This document shows, piece by piece, positions 36,596 through 48,351 of a stretch of DNA of 64,000 nucleotides. The DNA comes from Sphingomonas azotifigens NBRC 15497. Its GTDB lineage: Bacteria; Pseudomonadota; Alphaproteobacteria; Sphingomonadales; Sphingomonadaceae. Location: contig NZ_BCTR01000005.1 of assembly GCF_002091475.1 (NCBI RefSeq), forward strand, positions 1 through 64,000, in the 5' to 3' direction. Within the stretch, counting starts at the first letter, position 1, and every line of letters begins with the position of its first letter. The translations under genes were made by a program, and so were the position numbers. The notes below the pieces were generated by a model. That model was not told the origin of the DNA and ran no database searches. It was given only the letters and a program-made list of their open reading frames with translations.

Positions 36596-39500
36596 AACCT
36601 TGCGCAGCGGCCCGGCCAAGCTCCACCCGCTGAAGGGCAACCAGAAGCGTGCCAGCGATCCCGGCCGGCACATCTGGCTGTCCGCCTCTGCCGGCACCGG
36701 CAAGACGCAGGTGCTTGCCGCCCGCGTCTGGCGCCTGCTGCTCGCGGGAACCGATCCGTCCGCGATCCTGTGCCTCACCTTCACCAAGGCGGGTGCGGCG
36801 GAAATGTCCGAGCGGATCACCGGCCGGCTCGCCCATTGGGTCCGCGCGAGCGACGCCGAACTGGTCGCCGATCTCGAGGCGCTGGGCGAGAGCATCTCGC
36901 CCGAGGGGCGGGCGCGGGCGCGTACACTGTTCGCCAAGGTGCTCGATGCGCCGGGCGGCGGCATCCGCATCCAGACGATCCACAGCTTCTGCCAGGCGCT
37001 GCTCGCCGCCTTCCCGATCGAGGCCGGGCTGGTCCCCGGCTTCCGCCCGCTCGAGGCGCGCGAGGAGGCGGTGCTCGCCCGCGAAACGCTCGCAGAAATG
37101 CTGGTGGAGGCGGCGAAGCAGGGGCGGGACGGAGTGATCGACGCGATCGGCGCGCTCAGCCTGCGGCTCGGCGAAGAGGGCGCCGAGACGTTTCTCAAGG
37201 AGTGCGGCCGGGCCGGCGAGGCGCTGGAGGCGCTGCCCAGCGGCATCCAGCCGTTCCTTCGTCGCGCCTTCGATTTGCCGCAGGGCGATATTCGAGAATG
37301 GCTAGCAACAAGCTGTGACGATACGGCTTTCGATGTGCGAACGCTACGCAATATCTCTGCTGCCAATGCCGCCTGGGGCGGCAAGTTGGGGACGCAGGCT
37401 GCCGACAGCATCGCGGCGTGGCTCGCGCGCTCGGCTGAACAACGCGCCGAAACGCTCGACGACCTGCATCTCGTCTGGGCGACGAAGAAGGGCGAGCCGC
37501 GCAGCTTCGCTAAGGGCAAGGCGCCGCCCGATCCGGACTATGCCGAATGGGCCATGCGCCTGCACGAACGCTGCGGCGCTCTGCTCGATACGGCGGTGCG
37601 CGCGACCTATGTCGATCTGCTGGCCGGCGGGCTGGAGGCGGGGCGCGACTATGCCCGCGCCTATGCCGCCGCCAAGCGCCGGCTGGGCGCGGTGGATTTT
37701 GACGACCTGATCGGCCGCACCATCGCGCTGCTCGGCCAGCCGGGCATGGGCGAATGGGTGCGCTACAAGCTCGACCAGGTGACCGAGCATGTGCTGATCG
37801 ACGAGGCGCAGGATACCAACCCGCGGCAATGGGCGATCGTCTCGGCGATCGCCGACGAGTTCTTTGCCGGCGAAGGCGCGCGTGGCGACCGGCTGCGCAC
37901 CCTGTTCACCGTCGGCGACTACAAGCAGGCGATCTTCGGCTTCCAGGGCACCGACCCGATCTTCTTCCAGGCCGCCTTCGAGCGGTTCAAGCAGCTGGCG
38001 AACATCCGCAGCGACTATGAAGTCGAGGCGCGCGAGCTCGAATCGCTGTCGCTCACCCACAGCTTCCGCTCGACCCGGCCGGTGCTCGAGTTCGTCGACG
38101 CGGCGATCGGCTTGCTGCCGGCGCCCGGCATGGGCGATCTCAGCGATGCCGAGACGCATGCCAGCGAAGTGCCGGGGCCGGGCACGGTGACGCTGTGGCC
38201 GCCGGTGCTCGCCGGCGGCAGCGAGGCGGACGAGGAGGACTGGATCGGCGACGCCACCCGCGCGCTGGCGGTGCGGATCGCGCGGCAGATCAAGGCCTGG
38301 GTCGGCACGCTGCCGCTCGAAAGCAAGGGGCGGATGCTCGCGCCGGGCGATGTGATGGTGCTGGTCAAGCGGCGCGGCGACCTTGCCTCGCTGATCGTCG
38401 CCCGGCTCTATGCGGAAGGCGTGCCGGTCGCCGGGGTCGATCGCCTGCGGCTCAACGCGCCGCTGGCGGTGCAGGATCTGCTCGCGGCGATCCGCTTCGC
38501 GCTCCAGCCGGAGGACGATCTGTCGCTGGCGTCGCTGCTGGTCTCGCCGCTGATCGGCTGGAGCCAGGACGAGCTGATGGCGGCGGCGGTGCGCGAGCGC
38601 GGCGGCCTGTGGCGCCACCTGCGCGAAACCCAGCCGGCGGACCGGCTGGCGCCGCTCTACGACCTGCTGCGCCGCGCCGACCTTGCCACGCCCTACCGGT
38701 TCCTCGAGGAAATCCTGTCCGGGCCGCTGCAAGGGCGGCGCAAGCTGCTGCTGCGGCTGGGCGAGGAGGCGCGCGATCCGATCGAGGAACTGCTCAACGC
38801 CGCGCTTACCTTCGAGACGCGGGCGACCCCGTCGCTCCAGCGCTTCCTCGACTGGTTCGATCGCGGCGATGTCGAGATCGTGCGCGATGCCGCCCAGCCG
38901 CAGCCGGCGGTGCGGGTGATGACCGCCCATGGCTCCAAGGGGCTGCAGGCGCCGCTGGTTATCTTGGCGGACGCGACGATCGATCCCAAGTCGAACCGAC
39001 GCAGCACGCTGAAATGGGCGCCGGACGGGCTCGATCCCTTCCCGATCCTGCGTCCCAAGGGCGCGGAGGTCACCGAGGTGCTGGCCGAGGCCATGACCGT
39101 GGCGAGCGCGCGCGAACTGCAGGAGCATTGGCGGCTCTTCTATGTCGCTGCCACCCGCGCCGAATCGCAGCTGGTGATCGCCGGTGCGCTTGGCCCCAAG
39201 GCCAAGGGCGAACCGCCCGAGGCGAGCTGGTACGCCGCAAGCGTCGCCGCATTCGACGCGCTGGGCGTGCCCGTGGACGAAGCGGGCGTGCGCACCTTCC
39301 GGGGCGTAGTGCCGCCGGCGCCCGGGCGGCCGATCGCGCCGCCAGCGCGCGAGGCCGCGCGGGCTACCCCGGTGCTGCCTTCCTGGCTGCATGCACCTGC
39401 ACCGCAGGAAGCGCGGCCGCCGCGGCCGCTCGCGCCCTCGTCGCTTGGCGACGACCGCGTGGCCGATCCGCCGCCGGGGCCGGCGCTGCGCGCCGCTGCC

Positions 39501-40001
39501 GAGCGCGGGCGGCTGCTCCACGCGCTGTTCGAACGCCTGCCGGCGGTCGCACCCGGGGCGCGGCGCAGTGCTGCCGAGCGCTGGCTTGCCGGGGCGGGGG
39601 GTATCGCCGATGCGAGCGCCCGCGCCGAACTGATCGATGCGGCGCTGGGCGTCACCGAGGATCCGCAGTTTGCCGAGCTGTTCGGCCCCGATGCGCTGGG
39701 CGAGGCGCCGATCGCGGCGGTGGTTGCCGACGGCGTGGTCGTCTCGGGCACGGTCGACCGGCTGGTGGTGCTGCCGGACCGCGTGCGGGTGGTCGACTTC
39801 AAGACCGGACGGCGCGCGCCTGCCACGCTCGGCGACGTTCCGCCCTATCATCTGCGGCAGATGGCGGCCTATGCCGCGGCGCTGCGCGTGATCTTCCCGG
39901 CGCGCACGGTGGAGGCGGCGCTGCTCTATTCGGCCGGGCCGCGGCTGTATCTCTTGCCGGACGATCTTCTGGAGGCGCACAAGCCCGGCTACGCGGGCTA
40001 G
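36582..40001 (+). CDS. addA: Double-strand break repair helicase-nuclease AddA
   Basis: A 1139-residue UvrD-family helicase with nuclease domain. Helicase motifs are complete: Walker [11 protein letters not shown] (34-43), [47 protein letters not shown] and [14 protein letters not shown]. The C-terminal nuclease carries [11 protein letters not shown]. The alphaproteobacterial AddAB pair takes the place of RecBCD. A stretch around 37290-37380 has locally lower GC and rarer codons, but the reading frame is intact. It overlaps addB, so synthesis is coupled. Confidence 0.95.
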   Translation: MAATETLRSGPAKLHPLKGNQKRASDPGRHIWLSASAGTGKTQVLAARVWRLLLAGTDPSAILCLTFTKAGAAEMSERITGRLAHWVRASDAELVADLEALGESISPEGRARARTLFAKVLDAPGGGIRIQTIHSFCQALLAAFPIEAGLVPGFRPLEAREEAVLARETLAEMLVEAAKQGRDGVIDAIGALSLRLGEEGAETFLKECGRAGEALEALPSGIQPFLRRAFDLPQGDIREWLATSCDDTAFDVRTLRNISAANAAWGGKLGTQAADSIAAWLARSAEQRAETLDDLHLVWATKKGEPRSFAKGKAPPDPDYAEWAMRLHERCGALLDTAVRATYVDLLAGGLEAGRDYARAYAAAKRRLGAVDFDDLIGRTIALLGQPGMGEWVRYKLDQVTEHVLIDEAQDTNPRQWAIVSAIADEFFAGEGARGDRLRTLFTVGDYKQAIFGFQGTDPIFFQAAFERFKQLANIRSDYEVEARELESLSLTHSFRSTRPVLEFVDAAIGLLPAPGMGDLSDAETHASEVPGPGTVTLWPPVLAGGSEADEEDWIGDATRALAVRIARQIKAWVGTLPLESKGRMLAPGDVMVLVKRRGDLASLIVARLYAEGVPVAGVDRLRLNAPLAVQDLLAAIRFALQPEDDLSLASLLVSPLIGWSQDELMAAAVRERGGLWRHLRETQPADRLAPLYDLLRRADLATPYRFLEEILSGPLQGRRKLLLRLGEEARDPIEELLNAALTFETRATPSLQRFLDWFDRGDVEIVRDAAQPQPAVRVMTAHGSKGLQAPLVILADATIDPKSNRRSTLKWAPDGLDPFPILRPKGAEVTEVLAEAMTVASARELQEHWRLFYVAATRAESQLVIAGALGPKAKGEPPEASWYAASVAAFDALGVPVDEAGVRTFRGVVPPAPGRPIAPPAREAARATPVLPSWLHAPAPQEARPPRPLAPSSLGDDRVADPPPGPALRAAAERGRLLHALFERLPAVAPGARRSAAERWLAGAGGIADASARAELIDAALGVTEDPQFAELFGPDALGEAPIAAVVADGVVVSGTVDRLVVLPDRVRVVDFKTGRRAPATLGDVPPYHLRQMAAYAAALRVIFPARTVEAALLYSAGPRLYLLPDDLLEAHKPGYAG

Positions 40002-40084
40002 GAGCAAAGTTTGCGCGCCTGTGCTTGAGCGGGGGCACCGGCGTCCATAGATTGCCGTCCAACACGAATGCAGGAGATTTGATC

Positions 40085-40405
40085 ATGGCCACCCAGGCGA
40101 CCACCGACGCCAATTTCGAAACCGACGTGCTGCAGGCCGACAAGCCCGTCCTCGTCGATTTCTGGGCCGAATGGTGCGGCCCGTGCCGCATGATCGCCCC
40201 CGCGCTCGAAGAGCTTGCCGAGGAACTGGCGGACAAGGTGCAGATCGTGAAGATCAACATCGACGAGAACCCCGATGCGCCGACCAAATATGGCGTGCGC
40301 GGCATCCCGACGATGATCCTGTTCAAGAACGGCGAACAGGCCGCCACCCAGGTCGGCGCGCTGCCGAAGAGCGCGATCAAGCAGTTCATCGAACGCGAGA
40401 TCTGA
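40085..40405 (+). CDS. trxA: Thioredoxin
   Basis: A 106-residue cytoplasmic thiol-disulfide reductant with the WCGPC active site (C31, C34), the buried Asp in LVDFWAEW and the cis-Pro loop RGIPTMILF. The ATG follows AGGAG at a normal distance. Last gene of the divL-to-trxA series, 83 bases after addA, so it may also have its own promoter. Confidence 0.97.
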   Translation: MATQATTDANFETDVLQADKPVLVDFWAEWCGPCRMIAPALEELAEELADKVQIVKINIDENPDAPTKYGVRGIPTMILFKNGEQAATQVGALPKSAIKQFIEREI

Positions 40406-40483
40406 TCGCCTATCGGGCGGCCGTTTCGCGAAGCGCCGGCGGCCGCATCCTGAACAAGGGACGGCGGCCGCTCTGAATCCTTC

Positions 40484-40578
40484 GTCATTCCCGCGAAGGC
40501 GGGAATCCATTTGCCAGGACGCCGGGGGAAAGAGCGGCGGCATCAGTGCCAATGGATCCCCGCCTCCGCGGGGATGAC
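40484..40578 (+). repeat. Palindromic intergenic element, copy D (95 bp)
   Basis: Arms at 40484-40509 (GTCATTCCCGCGAAGG...) and 40553-40578 (...GCGGGGATGAC). The core has GACGCCGGGGGAAAGAGC and ends TCAGTGCCAA. It sits between the convergent trxA and hisN genes. Confidence 0.94.
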
Positions 40579-40629
40579 ATGGTTCTGGCGGAATGGGATC
40601 GCTTCTTCCCCGTCCGAGGAAGCATGCGC

Positions 40630-41424
40630 TCAGTCGAACAGCAATTCGGTCGCCCGCTGGCCCAGCGCCGGCGTCGATGCCGCAACGATGCCCACCCCGT
40701 CATCGCCGATCCGATACGGGCTGCCATCCCAGCGGCCGACATAGCCGCCGGCTTCGCGCAGAAACAGCGCGCCCGGCGCGTGATCCCACACCAGCGTACG
40801 CCGGAACACGGCGATGTCGTTCTGGCCCAGCGCGAGCCGGGGATAATTCTCGGCGGCGCAGCGCGGCAGCGGCACCAGGTCGAACGCGGCGCCGAACCGG
40901 GCAGCGCGCGCGGCATGCTCTTCCTCGGACTGGCCCACCTTCGATACGGCCGCCAGCGGCCGCGCGCCCATGCTCGGCCGCGCCCGCACCGGAGCCCCAT
41001 CCACCCACGCGCCGCCGCCCAGCGCGGCATGGCACATCCGCCCGGTCACCGGATCGTAGAGCCAGCCCGCCTGCGTCACGCCGTCCTCGACCAGCGCGAT
41101 CATGATCCCGAACGGTGGTTGCCCGGCGGCGAAGTTCGCCGTGCCGTCGATCGGATCGATAATCCAGGCTCGCGCCGCCGTTGCCTGCGCCATCAGCGCC
41201 GGGTTCGCCGCACAGGCTTCCTCGCCAACGATGGCGGCGTCCGCATCGATCGCCGCCAGCCCCTCGGTCAGCCGCGCCTCGGCCTCGCGATCAGCGATCG
41301 TCACCAACTCGCCGGGGGTCTTCTCCAGCACCTCGTCGGCAGCGAGGTTGCGGAAGCGCGGCATCACCACCGCGTCGGCGACCGTCCGCATCAGCGCGGA
41401 AACGGCGGCGTGGTGGCGATGCAT
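40630..41424 (-). CDS. hisN: Inositol-monophosphatase family phosphatase (possible histidinol phosphatase)
   Basis: A 264-residue magnesium-dependent phosphatase. Metal ligands are in VGEEA, DPIDGTANFAAG and the C-terminal WDHAPGALFLREAGG. The family includes inositol-1-phosphatase, SuhB and HisN-type histidinol phosphatase. Placement directly after argJ (4-base gap) favours an amino-acid role, so hisN is a tentative symbol. I chose the ATG giving MHRHHAAVSALM, preceded by GGAG; the frame is open 14 codons further but runs into argJ. Confidence 0.78.
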   Translation of the reverse strand: MHRHHAAVSALMRTVADAVVMPRFRNLAADEVLEKTPGELVTIADREAEARLTEGLAAIDADAAIVGEEACAANPALMAQATAARAWIIDPIDGTANFAAGQPPFGIMIALVEDGVTQAGWLYDPVTGRMCHAALGGGAWVDGAPVRARPSMGARPLAAVSKVGQSEEEHAARAARFGAAFDLVPLPRCAAENYPRLALGQNDIAVFRRTLVWDHAPGALFLREAGGYVGRWDGSPYRIGDDGVGIVAASTPALGQRATELLFD

Positions 41425-41428
41425 CGGC

Positions 41429-42655
41429 TCAGCTCCGATAATCGGCGTTGATCGAGATATAGCCATGGGTCAGGTCGCAGGTCCAAACCGTTGCCCGACC
41501 CTCGCCAAGCCCCAGATCGACGCCGATCTCGATTTCCTGCCCCTTCAGGTGCGCGGCGACCGGCGCCTCGTCATAGCCTTCCACCGCAAGCCCGTCGCGC
41601 GCGACCTGGGTGGTGCCGAAGCGGATCGCGAGCCTGTCGCGCTCGGCAGGCTCGCCGGCCTTGCCGACCGCCATGACGACGCGCCCCCAATTGGCGTCCT
41701 CGCCGGCGATCGCGGTCTTCACCAGCGGCGAGTTGGCGATCGACATGGCGATGCGGTGCGCGCTGCGGTCGCTCTCGGCGCCCTCGACGGTGATTTCGAT
41801 CAGCTTCTGCGCGCCTTCGCCGTCGCGCACGACGAGCAGGGCAAGCTGGCGGCAGAGATCGGCGAGCGCGGCGCGGAAGGCGTCGGCGCCGGCATCCTCG
41901 TCGCTGGTTAGCGGTGCATTGCCGGCCTTGCCCGTCGCGAAGGCGAGCACGGTGTCACTGGTCGAGGTGTCGCCGTCGACGGTGATGCACGAGAAGCTGT
42001 TCCCGTTCGCTTCGCTCAGCGCGCGCTGGAGGAACACGGGATCGACCGCCGCATCGGTGAAGATGAAGCCGAGCATCGTCGCCATGTCCGGCGCAATCAT
42101 GCCGGACCCCTTGATGATGCCGGCAAGCGTGACCGTGCGGCCGTCGACCACCGCGGTCGTCACGGCGCCTTTGGTGAAGGTGTCGGTGGTCATGATCGTC
42201 GCGGCGGCGTCTTCCCAGCTGCAGACTTCGGCGGTGTAGGCGGCGTCGAGCCCGGCCTCGGCCTTGTCGATCGGCAGCGGCACGCCGATCACGCCGGTCG
42301 ACGAGACGAACACGTCCGAGGGGTCGCAGCCAAGATGCTGCGCGGTGCGCGCGGCGATCGCCTCCACCGCGGCGCGGCCGCGATTGCCGGTGAAAGCGTT
42401 TGAATTGCCCGCATTCACCACGAGCGCGCGTGCCTTGCCGAGCACCAGCGCCTTGCGGCACCACTCCACCTCGGGCGAGGGGCATTTGCTGCTGGTCAGC
42501 ACGCCGGCGACGCTGGTGCCTTCGTCGAGCGTGACGAAGGTGAGGTCGCAGCGGTCCCAGTTCTTGTACTGCGCGCGGGCGACGCGGGGCGTGACGCCGG
42601 GAATCGCGGGCAGGGCGGGGAAGGGGCGCGCGAGCGGGGAGGTGCTGGTGGACAT
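41429..42655 (-). CDS. argJ: Bifunctional glutamate N-acetyltransferase / amino-acid acetyltransferase ArgJ
   Basis: A 408-residue enzyme that moves acetyl from N-acetylornithine to glutamate, cycling acetyl groups in arginine synthesis. It is an Ntn-type hydrolase that cleaves itself before T193 in MIAPDMATMLGF, producing alpha and beta chains; the oxyanion pair is in the SSTGVIG region. The start ATG (MSTSTSPLARPF) follows GAGG. hisN follows 4 bases downstream. Whether it also has N-acetylglutamate synthase activity cannot be read from sequence. Confidence 0.94.
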   Translation of the reverse strand: MSTSTSPLARPFPALPAIPGVTPRVARAQYKNWDRCDLTFVTLDEGTSVAGVLTSSKCPSPEVEWCRKALVLGKARALVVNAGNSNAFTGNRGRAAVEAIAARTAQHLGCDPSDVFVSSTGVIGVPLPIDKAEAGLDAAYTAEVCSWEDAAATIMTTDTFTKGAVTTAVVDGRTVTLAGIIKGSGMIAPDMATMLGFIFTDAAVDPVFLQRALSEANGNSFSCITVDGDTSTSDTVLAFATGKAGNAPLTSDEDAGADAFRAALADLCRQLALLVVRDGEGAQKLIEITVEGAESDRSAHRIAMSIANSPLVKTAIAGEDANWGRVVMAVGKAGEPAERDRLAIRFGTTQVARDGLAVEGYDEAPVAAHLKGQEIEIGVDLGLGEGRATVWTCDLTHGYISINADYRS

Positions 42656-42776
42656 GGGGCTGCCTCGGGTTAGAATGCGGCGCGTGCTTCGTGCATGGGG
42701 GGGCAAAGATCAATGCTTTTGGTGCGCTGTGGACGGGGATGATGCGCCGACCACGGCCGAGCAATCAGGCCCCGCC

Positions 42777-43316
42777 ATGACCGGAAATGGTGACGGTCTG
42801 CGCCGCACCGTTCTGCTCCTCATCATCGGTCTGACGCTGTTCCTTTTAGGGGCGCTATCCATAGCGCTCTGGCGTACCAGCCACAGCATAACGCAGTTGA
42901 TCGGGGCACACCGGCAGTCCGTTGGCCGATCCACCCCTGTGCCTTCTGCTGCTGTGCAGAGCGCAGCGCCGGTGAAAGTTGTCGTCACGCCACCACCTGC
43001 CGCAGAGCGCTCGGGGCCATATCCCAGGCCGCTACATCCCAGTACACCGCCAGGGTCTTGGGTGACCGATGACGATTTTCCGGCCGAGTCGGCCCGGGCG
43101 GGGGAGCAAGGCACCGTGGCCTTCACTTTGTTGATCGATGTCCGCGGGTTGCCCGAACGATGTGAGGTGACGGCGTCCAGCGGGTTCGAACGTTTGGATC
43201 GAACAGCATGCAATCTACTGGTGCAGCGCGCGCGCTTCGTTCCTGCTCTTGATGCAAATGGTCAACCGATACGAGCACCATATAAGGGGCGCTTCACTTG
43301 GGTGCTGGCGCGATGA
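42777..43316 (+). CDS. TonB-family protein, inner-membrane anchored
   Basis: A 179-residue protein with one membrane segment (about 14-34), a Pro/Ser-rich linker and a C-terminal TonB-like domain (about 95-179): WVTDDDFPAESARAGEQGTVAFTL...GLPERCEVTASSGFERLDRTACNLL...F. The paired Cys (ERCEV, TACNLL) recur in the next gene and are typical of sphingomonad TonB-C proteins. It may energise an outer-membrane receptor, though no ExbB/ExbD genes are nearby. The start is uncertain: an upstream GTG (about 42729) would lengthen the cytoplasmic part. Confidence 0.75.
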   Translation: MTGNGDGLRRTVLLLIIGLTLFLLGALSIALWRTSHSITQLIGAHRQSVGRSTPVPSAAVQSAAPVKVVVTPPPAAERSGPYPRPLHPSTPPGSWVTDDDFPAESARAGEQGTVAFTLLIDVRGLPERCEVTASSGFERLDRTACNLLVQRARFVPALDANGQPIRAPYKGRFTWVLAR

Positions 43317-43374
43317 TGTCTCCGGGTCGTGACGAGGCGCGATACGACCTGAACTGCCAACTGGGATAAGCAAC

Positions 43375-44031
43375 ATGTTCTTCTTGATGACGCTGCTGGC
43401 GGTACAAGCCCAGAGCGAGATCCCGCTCACGCAGGCGAAACCTCGGACCACGACGCCCTGGATCACCAACGACGATTATCCTGCCGAGGATGCGCGTCAG
43501 CACCATGAGGGCACTGTCGGGTTTACGCTGCAGATCGACGCGTCCGGTCGCGCCACCAAGTGCGATGTTGTTGCTTCCAGCGGCTATCCTGGGCTCGACA
43601 ATGGGGCGTGCTTCCTCCTGATGCGCCGCGCTCGCTTCGATCCCGCGCGGGATGCCAGCGGCAAGGCGGTGGCATCGACCTTTGCTGGACGATTCACTTG
43701 GAAGCTGGGCAAGACTCCGCCGACGCGGAGCGGAGTGAGTGGAACCGCCGGCTCCGAAGCTCCGCCGCCCCCGACAGCGCTCGAAGTCTCGGTTGCCGCG
43801 CTTCCCGCCGCGTACAAGCAACCGGCAAAGGCGGCGGTGCGCTTCGGGGCGGATCACCGGGTGAGCGATTGCCGCATCGTGGAGTCGAGCGGGAGCGCGG
43901 CGGTTGATCGCGCGGCTTGCGCGCAACTTCGAGCGCTCGCTAGCGGTCCTGCGACAAAAGGTACGACATCAGGCCCCGAAACCGAGACATACACCGTCTC
44001 CTTCCGGACCGATCCACCCGCCAAGCCCTAG
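43375..44031 (+). CDS. Exported protein with two tandem TonB-C-like domains
   Basis: A 218-residue protein with a short hydrophobic N-terminus (MFFLMTLLAVQAQ), probably a signal peptide. The first TonB-C-type domain (about 28-112) has TKCDVVASSGYPGLDNGACFLLMRRARFDPA. After a Pro-rich linker, a second, diverged copy (about 134-212) has SDCRIVESSGSAAVDRAACAQL, keeping both Cys and the SSG motif. It lacks a clear membrane anchor, so it may bind receptors or peptidoglycan in the periplasm instead of transmitting energy. It follows a related gene by 58 bases. Confidence 0.75.
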   Translation: MFFLMTLLAVQAQSEIPLTQAKPRTTTPWITNDDYPAEDARQHHEGTVGFTLQIDASGRATKCDVVASSGYPGLDNGACFLLMRRARFDPARDASGKAVASTFAGRFTWKLGKTPPTRSGVSGTAGSEAPPPPTALEVSVAALPAAYKQPAKAAVRFGADHRVSDCRIVESSGSAAVDRAACAQLRALASGPATKGTTSGPETETYTVSFRTDPPAKP

Positions 44032-44124
44032 CTTTTGATTAGACGAACCGTGCGTCGATCCCTATGTGTCGTGCGTTGCCGCCCGTCGGTTGCGACATGA
44101 CCACCGTGTAACACAGGGTTTCGC

Positions 44125-44385
44125 TTGGAACTGCTGCTGCTCCTCACTGCGCTTTTTGCGAGCCTGACCGGCGTGTCGGGCGAGCAGGGGCTGCGTCCGA
44201 TTCAGGGCGTTGCCGTGGTGCGGGTGGCGGAAGCGGCGCAGGCGGCGGTCCAGCCCGCGCGCGCCATCGTGGCGGCGGCCGCGGCCTTGCCGGCACCCGT
44301 CCGCGTGCTCGCCCTGCCGGTGTTCCACCGTGCCGCCACGCCGCGGCCTGCGCTTCGCCTCGCCTTCGAGCAGCGGCGCGAATAG
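44125..44385 (+). CDS. Possible short hydrophobic leader ORF upstream of secA
   Basis: An 86-residue frame starting at TTG (44125) with AGGG a few bases upstream. The N-terminus ([18 protein letters not shown]) looks like a signal sequence and is followed by an Ala/Val-rich stretch, with a basic C-terminus (RLAFEQRRE). I recognise no family. It lies 125 bases before secA, with a hairpin terminator between, an arrangement reminiscent of secM-secA in enterobacteria, but with no visible SecM arrest motif. It could be a chance frame: the start is weak. Confidence 0.4.
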   Translation: MELLLLLTALFASLTGVSGEQGLRPIQGVAVVRVAEAAQAAVQPARAIVAAAAALPAPVRVLALPVFHRAATPRPALRLAFEQRRE

Positions 44386-44391
44386 CCTTTC

Positions 44392-44416
44392 CGGCCCGTT
44401 CCGCGGGCCGTTTTCC
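44392..44416 (+). terminator. Terminator-like hairpin ahead of secA
   Basis: CGGCCCG (44392-44398) pairs perfectly with CGGGCCG (44404-44410) around TTCCG, followed by TTTTCC. It lies 6 bases after the short upstream frame and 94 bases before the secA ATG, so it could end upstream transcription or act as an attenuator of secA. Confidence 0.72.
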
Positions 44417-44510
44417 CTTCCGTCGCCGCGCCCGTGCGCGGCACGCCCGCGATGGCCTCGCCGCTTCCGGCGGCCGTCGCGCACTCCATCAAAACAGGTC
44501 AGGAATTCGC

Positions 44511-47255
<2,745 letters not shown>

Positions 47256-47296
47256 TTGCCGATCGAGCGAAGTAGTGACAGTTCCTAAAAGCCATC

Positions 47297-47391
47297 GTCA
47301 TTCCCGCGAAGGCGGGAATCCATTGCCCTAAGCGCCGGGGGAAAGAACTTCGGCATCAGCGCCAATGGATCCCCGCCTTCGCGGGGATGAC
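47297..47391 (+). repeat. Palindromic intergenic element, copy E (95 bp)
   Basis: Arms at 47297-47322 (GTCATTCCCGCGAAGG...) and 47366-47391 (...GCGGGGATGAC). The core has GCGCCGGGGGAAAGAAC and TCAGCGCCAA, closest to copies C and D. It lies 41 bases after the secA stop. Confidence 0.94.
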
Positions 47392-47440
47392 GGGTTGATT
47401 TGGCCGAGTACGCTCGCATCCCGGCAAGCGGGAGGAAGCG

Positions 47441-47487
47441 AAAAAGAAGAGGGCGGCGCCGGCATCCCGGCACCGCCCTTTCTGTTT
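47441..47487. terminator. Bidirectional intrinsic terminator between secA and the lipoprotein gene
   Basis: A 13-bp stem with one mismatch (47450-47462 with 47467-47479) and a CATC loop is followed by TTCTGTTT on the plus strand. The complementary side (47441-47450, AAAAAGAAGA) gives a U-rich tract on the minus strand, so it can end both convergent transcripts. Confidence 0.85.
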
Positions 47488-47500
47488 CGACAAACTGCGA

Positions 47501-48091
47501 TCAGCGCGTCTGCGGCATCTGGATCTTCGGCCCCAGCCGTTCCTTCACCTCGCGCGCATCGAAGGCGCGGATGTTGTCGGCGGGCTTAGGACCCTTGCCC
47601 ATCACGATCTCCGCCATCGCCTCGTAGCGGTCGACGGTGCGGATATCGACATTGCGGTCGAAGAAGGGATCGCCCCAGAACGGATCCCAGCTGCGCCAGC
47701 CCCAGCGCGGGCTGTAATAGCGCCAGTAGGGGCTCCAATAGCCCCAGGGCCCCGGGCCGCCAATGCCCGGCGTCGCATAGGTCTGGGTCTTCTTCTCGGT
47801 GTCGCGGCTCGACAGGACGAAATAGTCATAGCCGTTCTGCAGCGTCAGCTCGGCCGACCGATAGAGCAGATAGCGCTCCACCGTCTCGCGCGAGGTCAGG
47901 CTGTTGCCCGAAAAGCTCACCCGGAACCGATTTTCCTCGATCTGCTCGTCCGAATAGCCGTTGCGCACCGATCCGCTCGCCGAGGCGGGCTGGTAGGGCG
48001 TGGCGGTCATGCACGATGCGAGCGAGAGGCTGCCCGCGACCATCAGGCCGAGTGCTGCCAGCCGCCGGCCCTTCTGTGATGAAATTGGCAT
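47501..48091 (-). CDS. CC0125/CC1285-family lipoprotein
   Basis: A 196-residue lipoprotein with signal and lipobox (LMVAGSLSLASC, Cys at about 27). It has the family core MTATPYQPAS...GYSDEQIEENRFRVSFSGNSLTSRETVERYLLYRSAELT. A Trp/Tyr/Pro-rich stretch (WGYWSPYWRYYSPRWGW) lies in the middle. The family is known in alphaproteobacteria without an established function; a role in the envelope is inferred from lipidation. Confidence 0.88.
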   Translation of the reverse strand: MPISSQKGRRLAALGLMVAGSLSLASCMTATPYQPASASGSVRNGYSDEQIEENRFRVSFSGNSLTSRETVERYLLYRSAELTLQNGYDYFVLSSRDTEKKTQTYATPGIGGPGPWGYWSPYWRYYSPRWGWRSWDPFWGDPFFDRNVDIRTVDRYEAMAEIVMGKGPKPADNIRAFDAREVKERLGPKIQMPQTR

Positions 48092-48351
48092 TGTTCCTCC
48101 GACACTTGTAAGCAGTAAACGTCGCCGAATGCCCCTCGAACGCGCGAGCCGGCGAAACTCTCCCGCGCGTTCACGCGGTGAGGCGTGGCACAGCTGCGAT
48201 TGACGGTGGCTGAACGGCGCCTGTCAAGCCAGCGGATCGGGTACTTCGCGAGCGTCCTCGCCGCGCAAATCGCTCGGCGCGATCGGGGCGATGCATCTCC
48301 AGGGGACAATCGAGACCGGCGGGTTGGAACAGGTGAAGACGATTGCGCCGA

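Noticed and set aside
37285..37385. A patch of lower GC and rarer codons inside addA, possibly a frameshift or insertion
   Set aside because: The frame stays open with downstream helicase motifs in register, and the region corresponds to a variable linker. It is too short to argue for transfer.
43183..43200. GGGTTCGAAC resembling a tRNA T-loop
   Set aside because: It lies inside the TonB-family coding frame (SSGFERLD), and there is no acceptor stem or anticodon arm at the right distances.
44125..44385. A true secM homologue
   Set aside because: No arrest-peptide motif is visible and the start codon is TTG with a weak ribosome site; only the position and hydrophobic N-terminus resemble SecM, so it is kept as a low-confidence frame.
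48092..48351. A small gene in the gap between the lipoprotein and deaminase genes
   Set aside because: Open frames here continue antisense into the deaminase gene and lack a ribosome site or motif; I treat the gap as promoter and 3' sequence.
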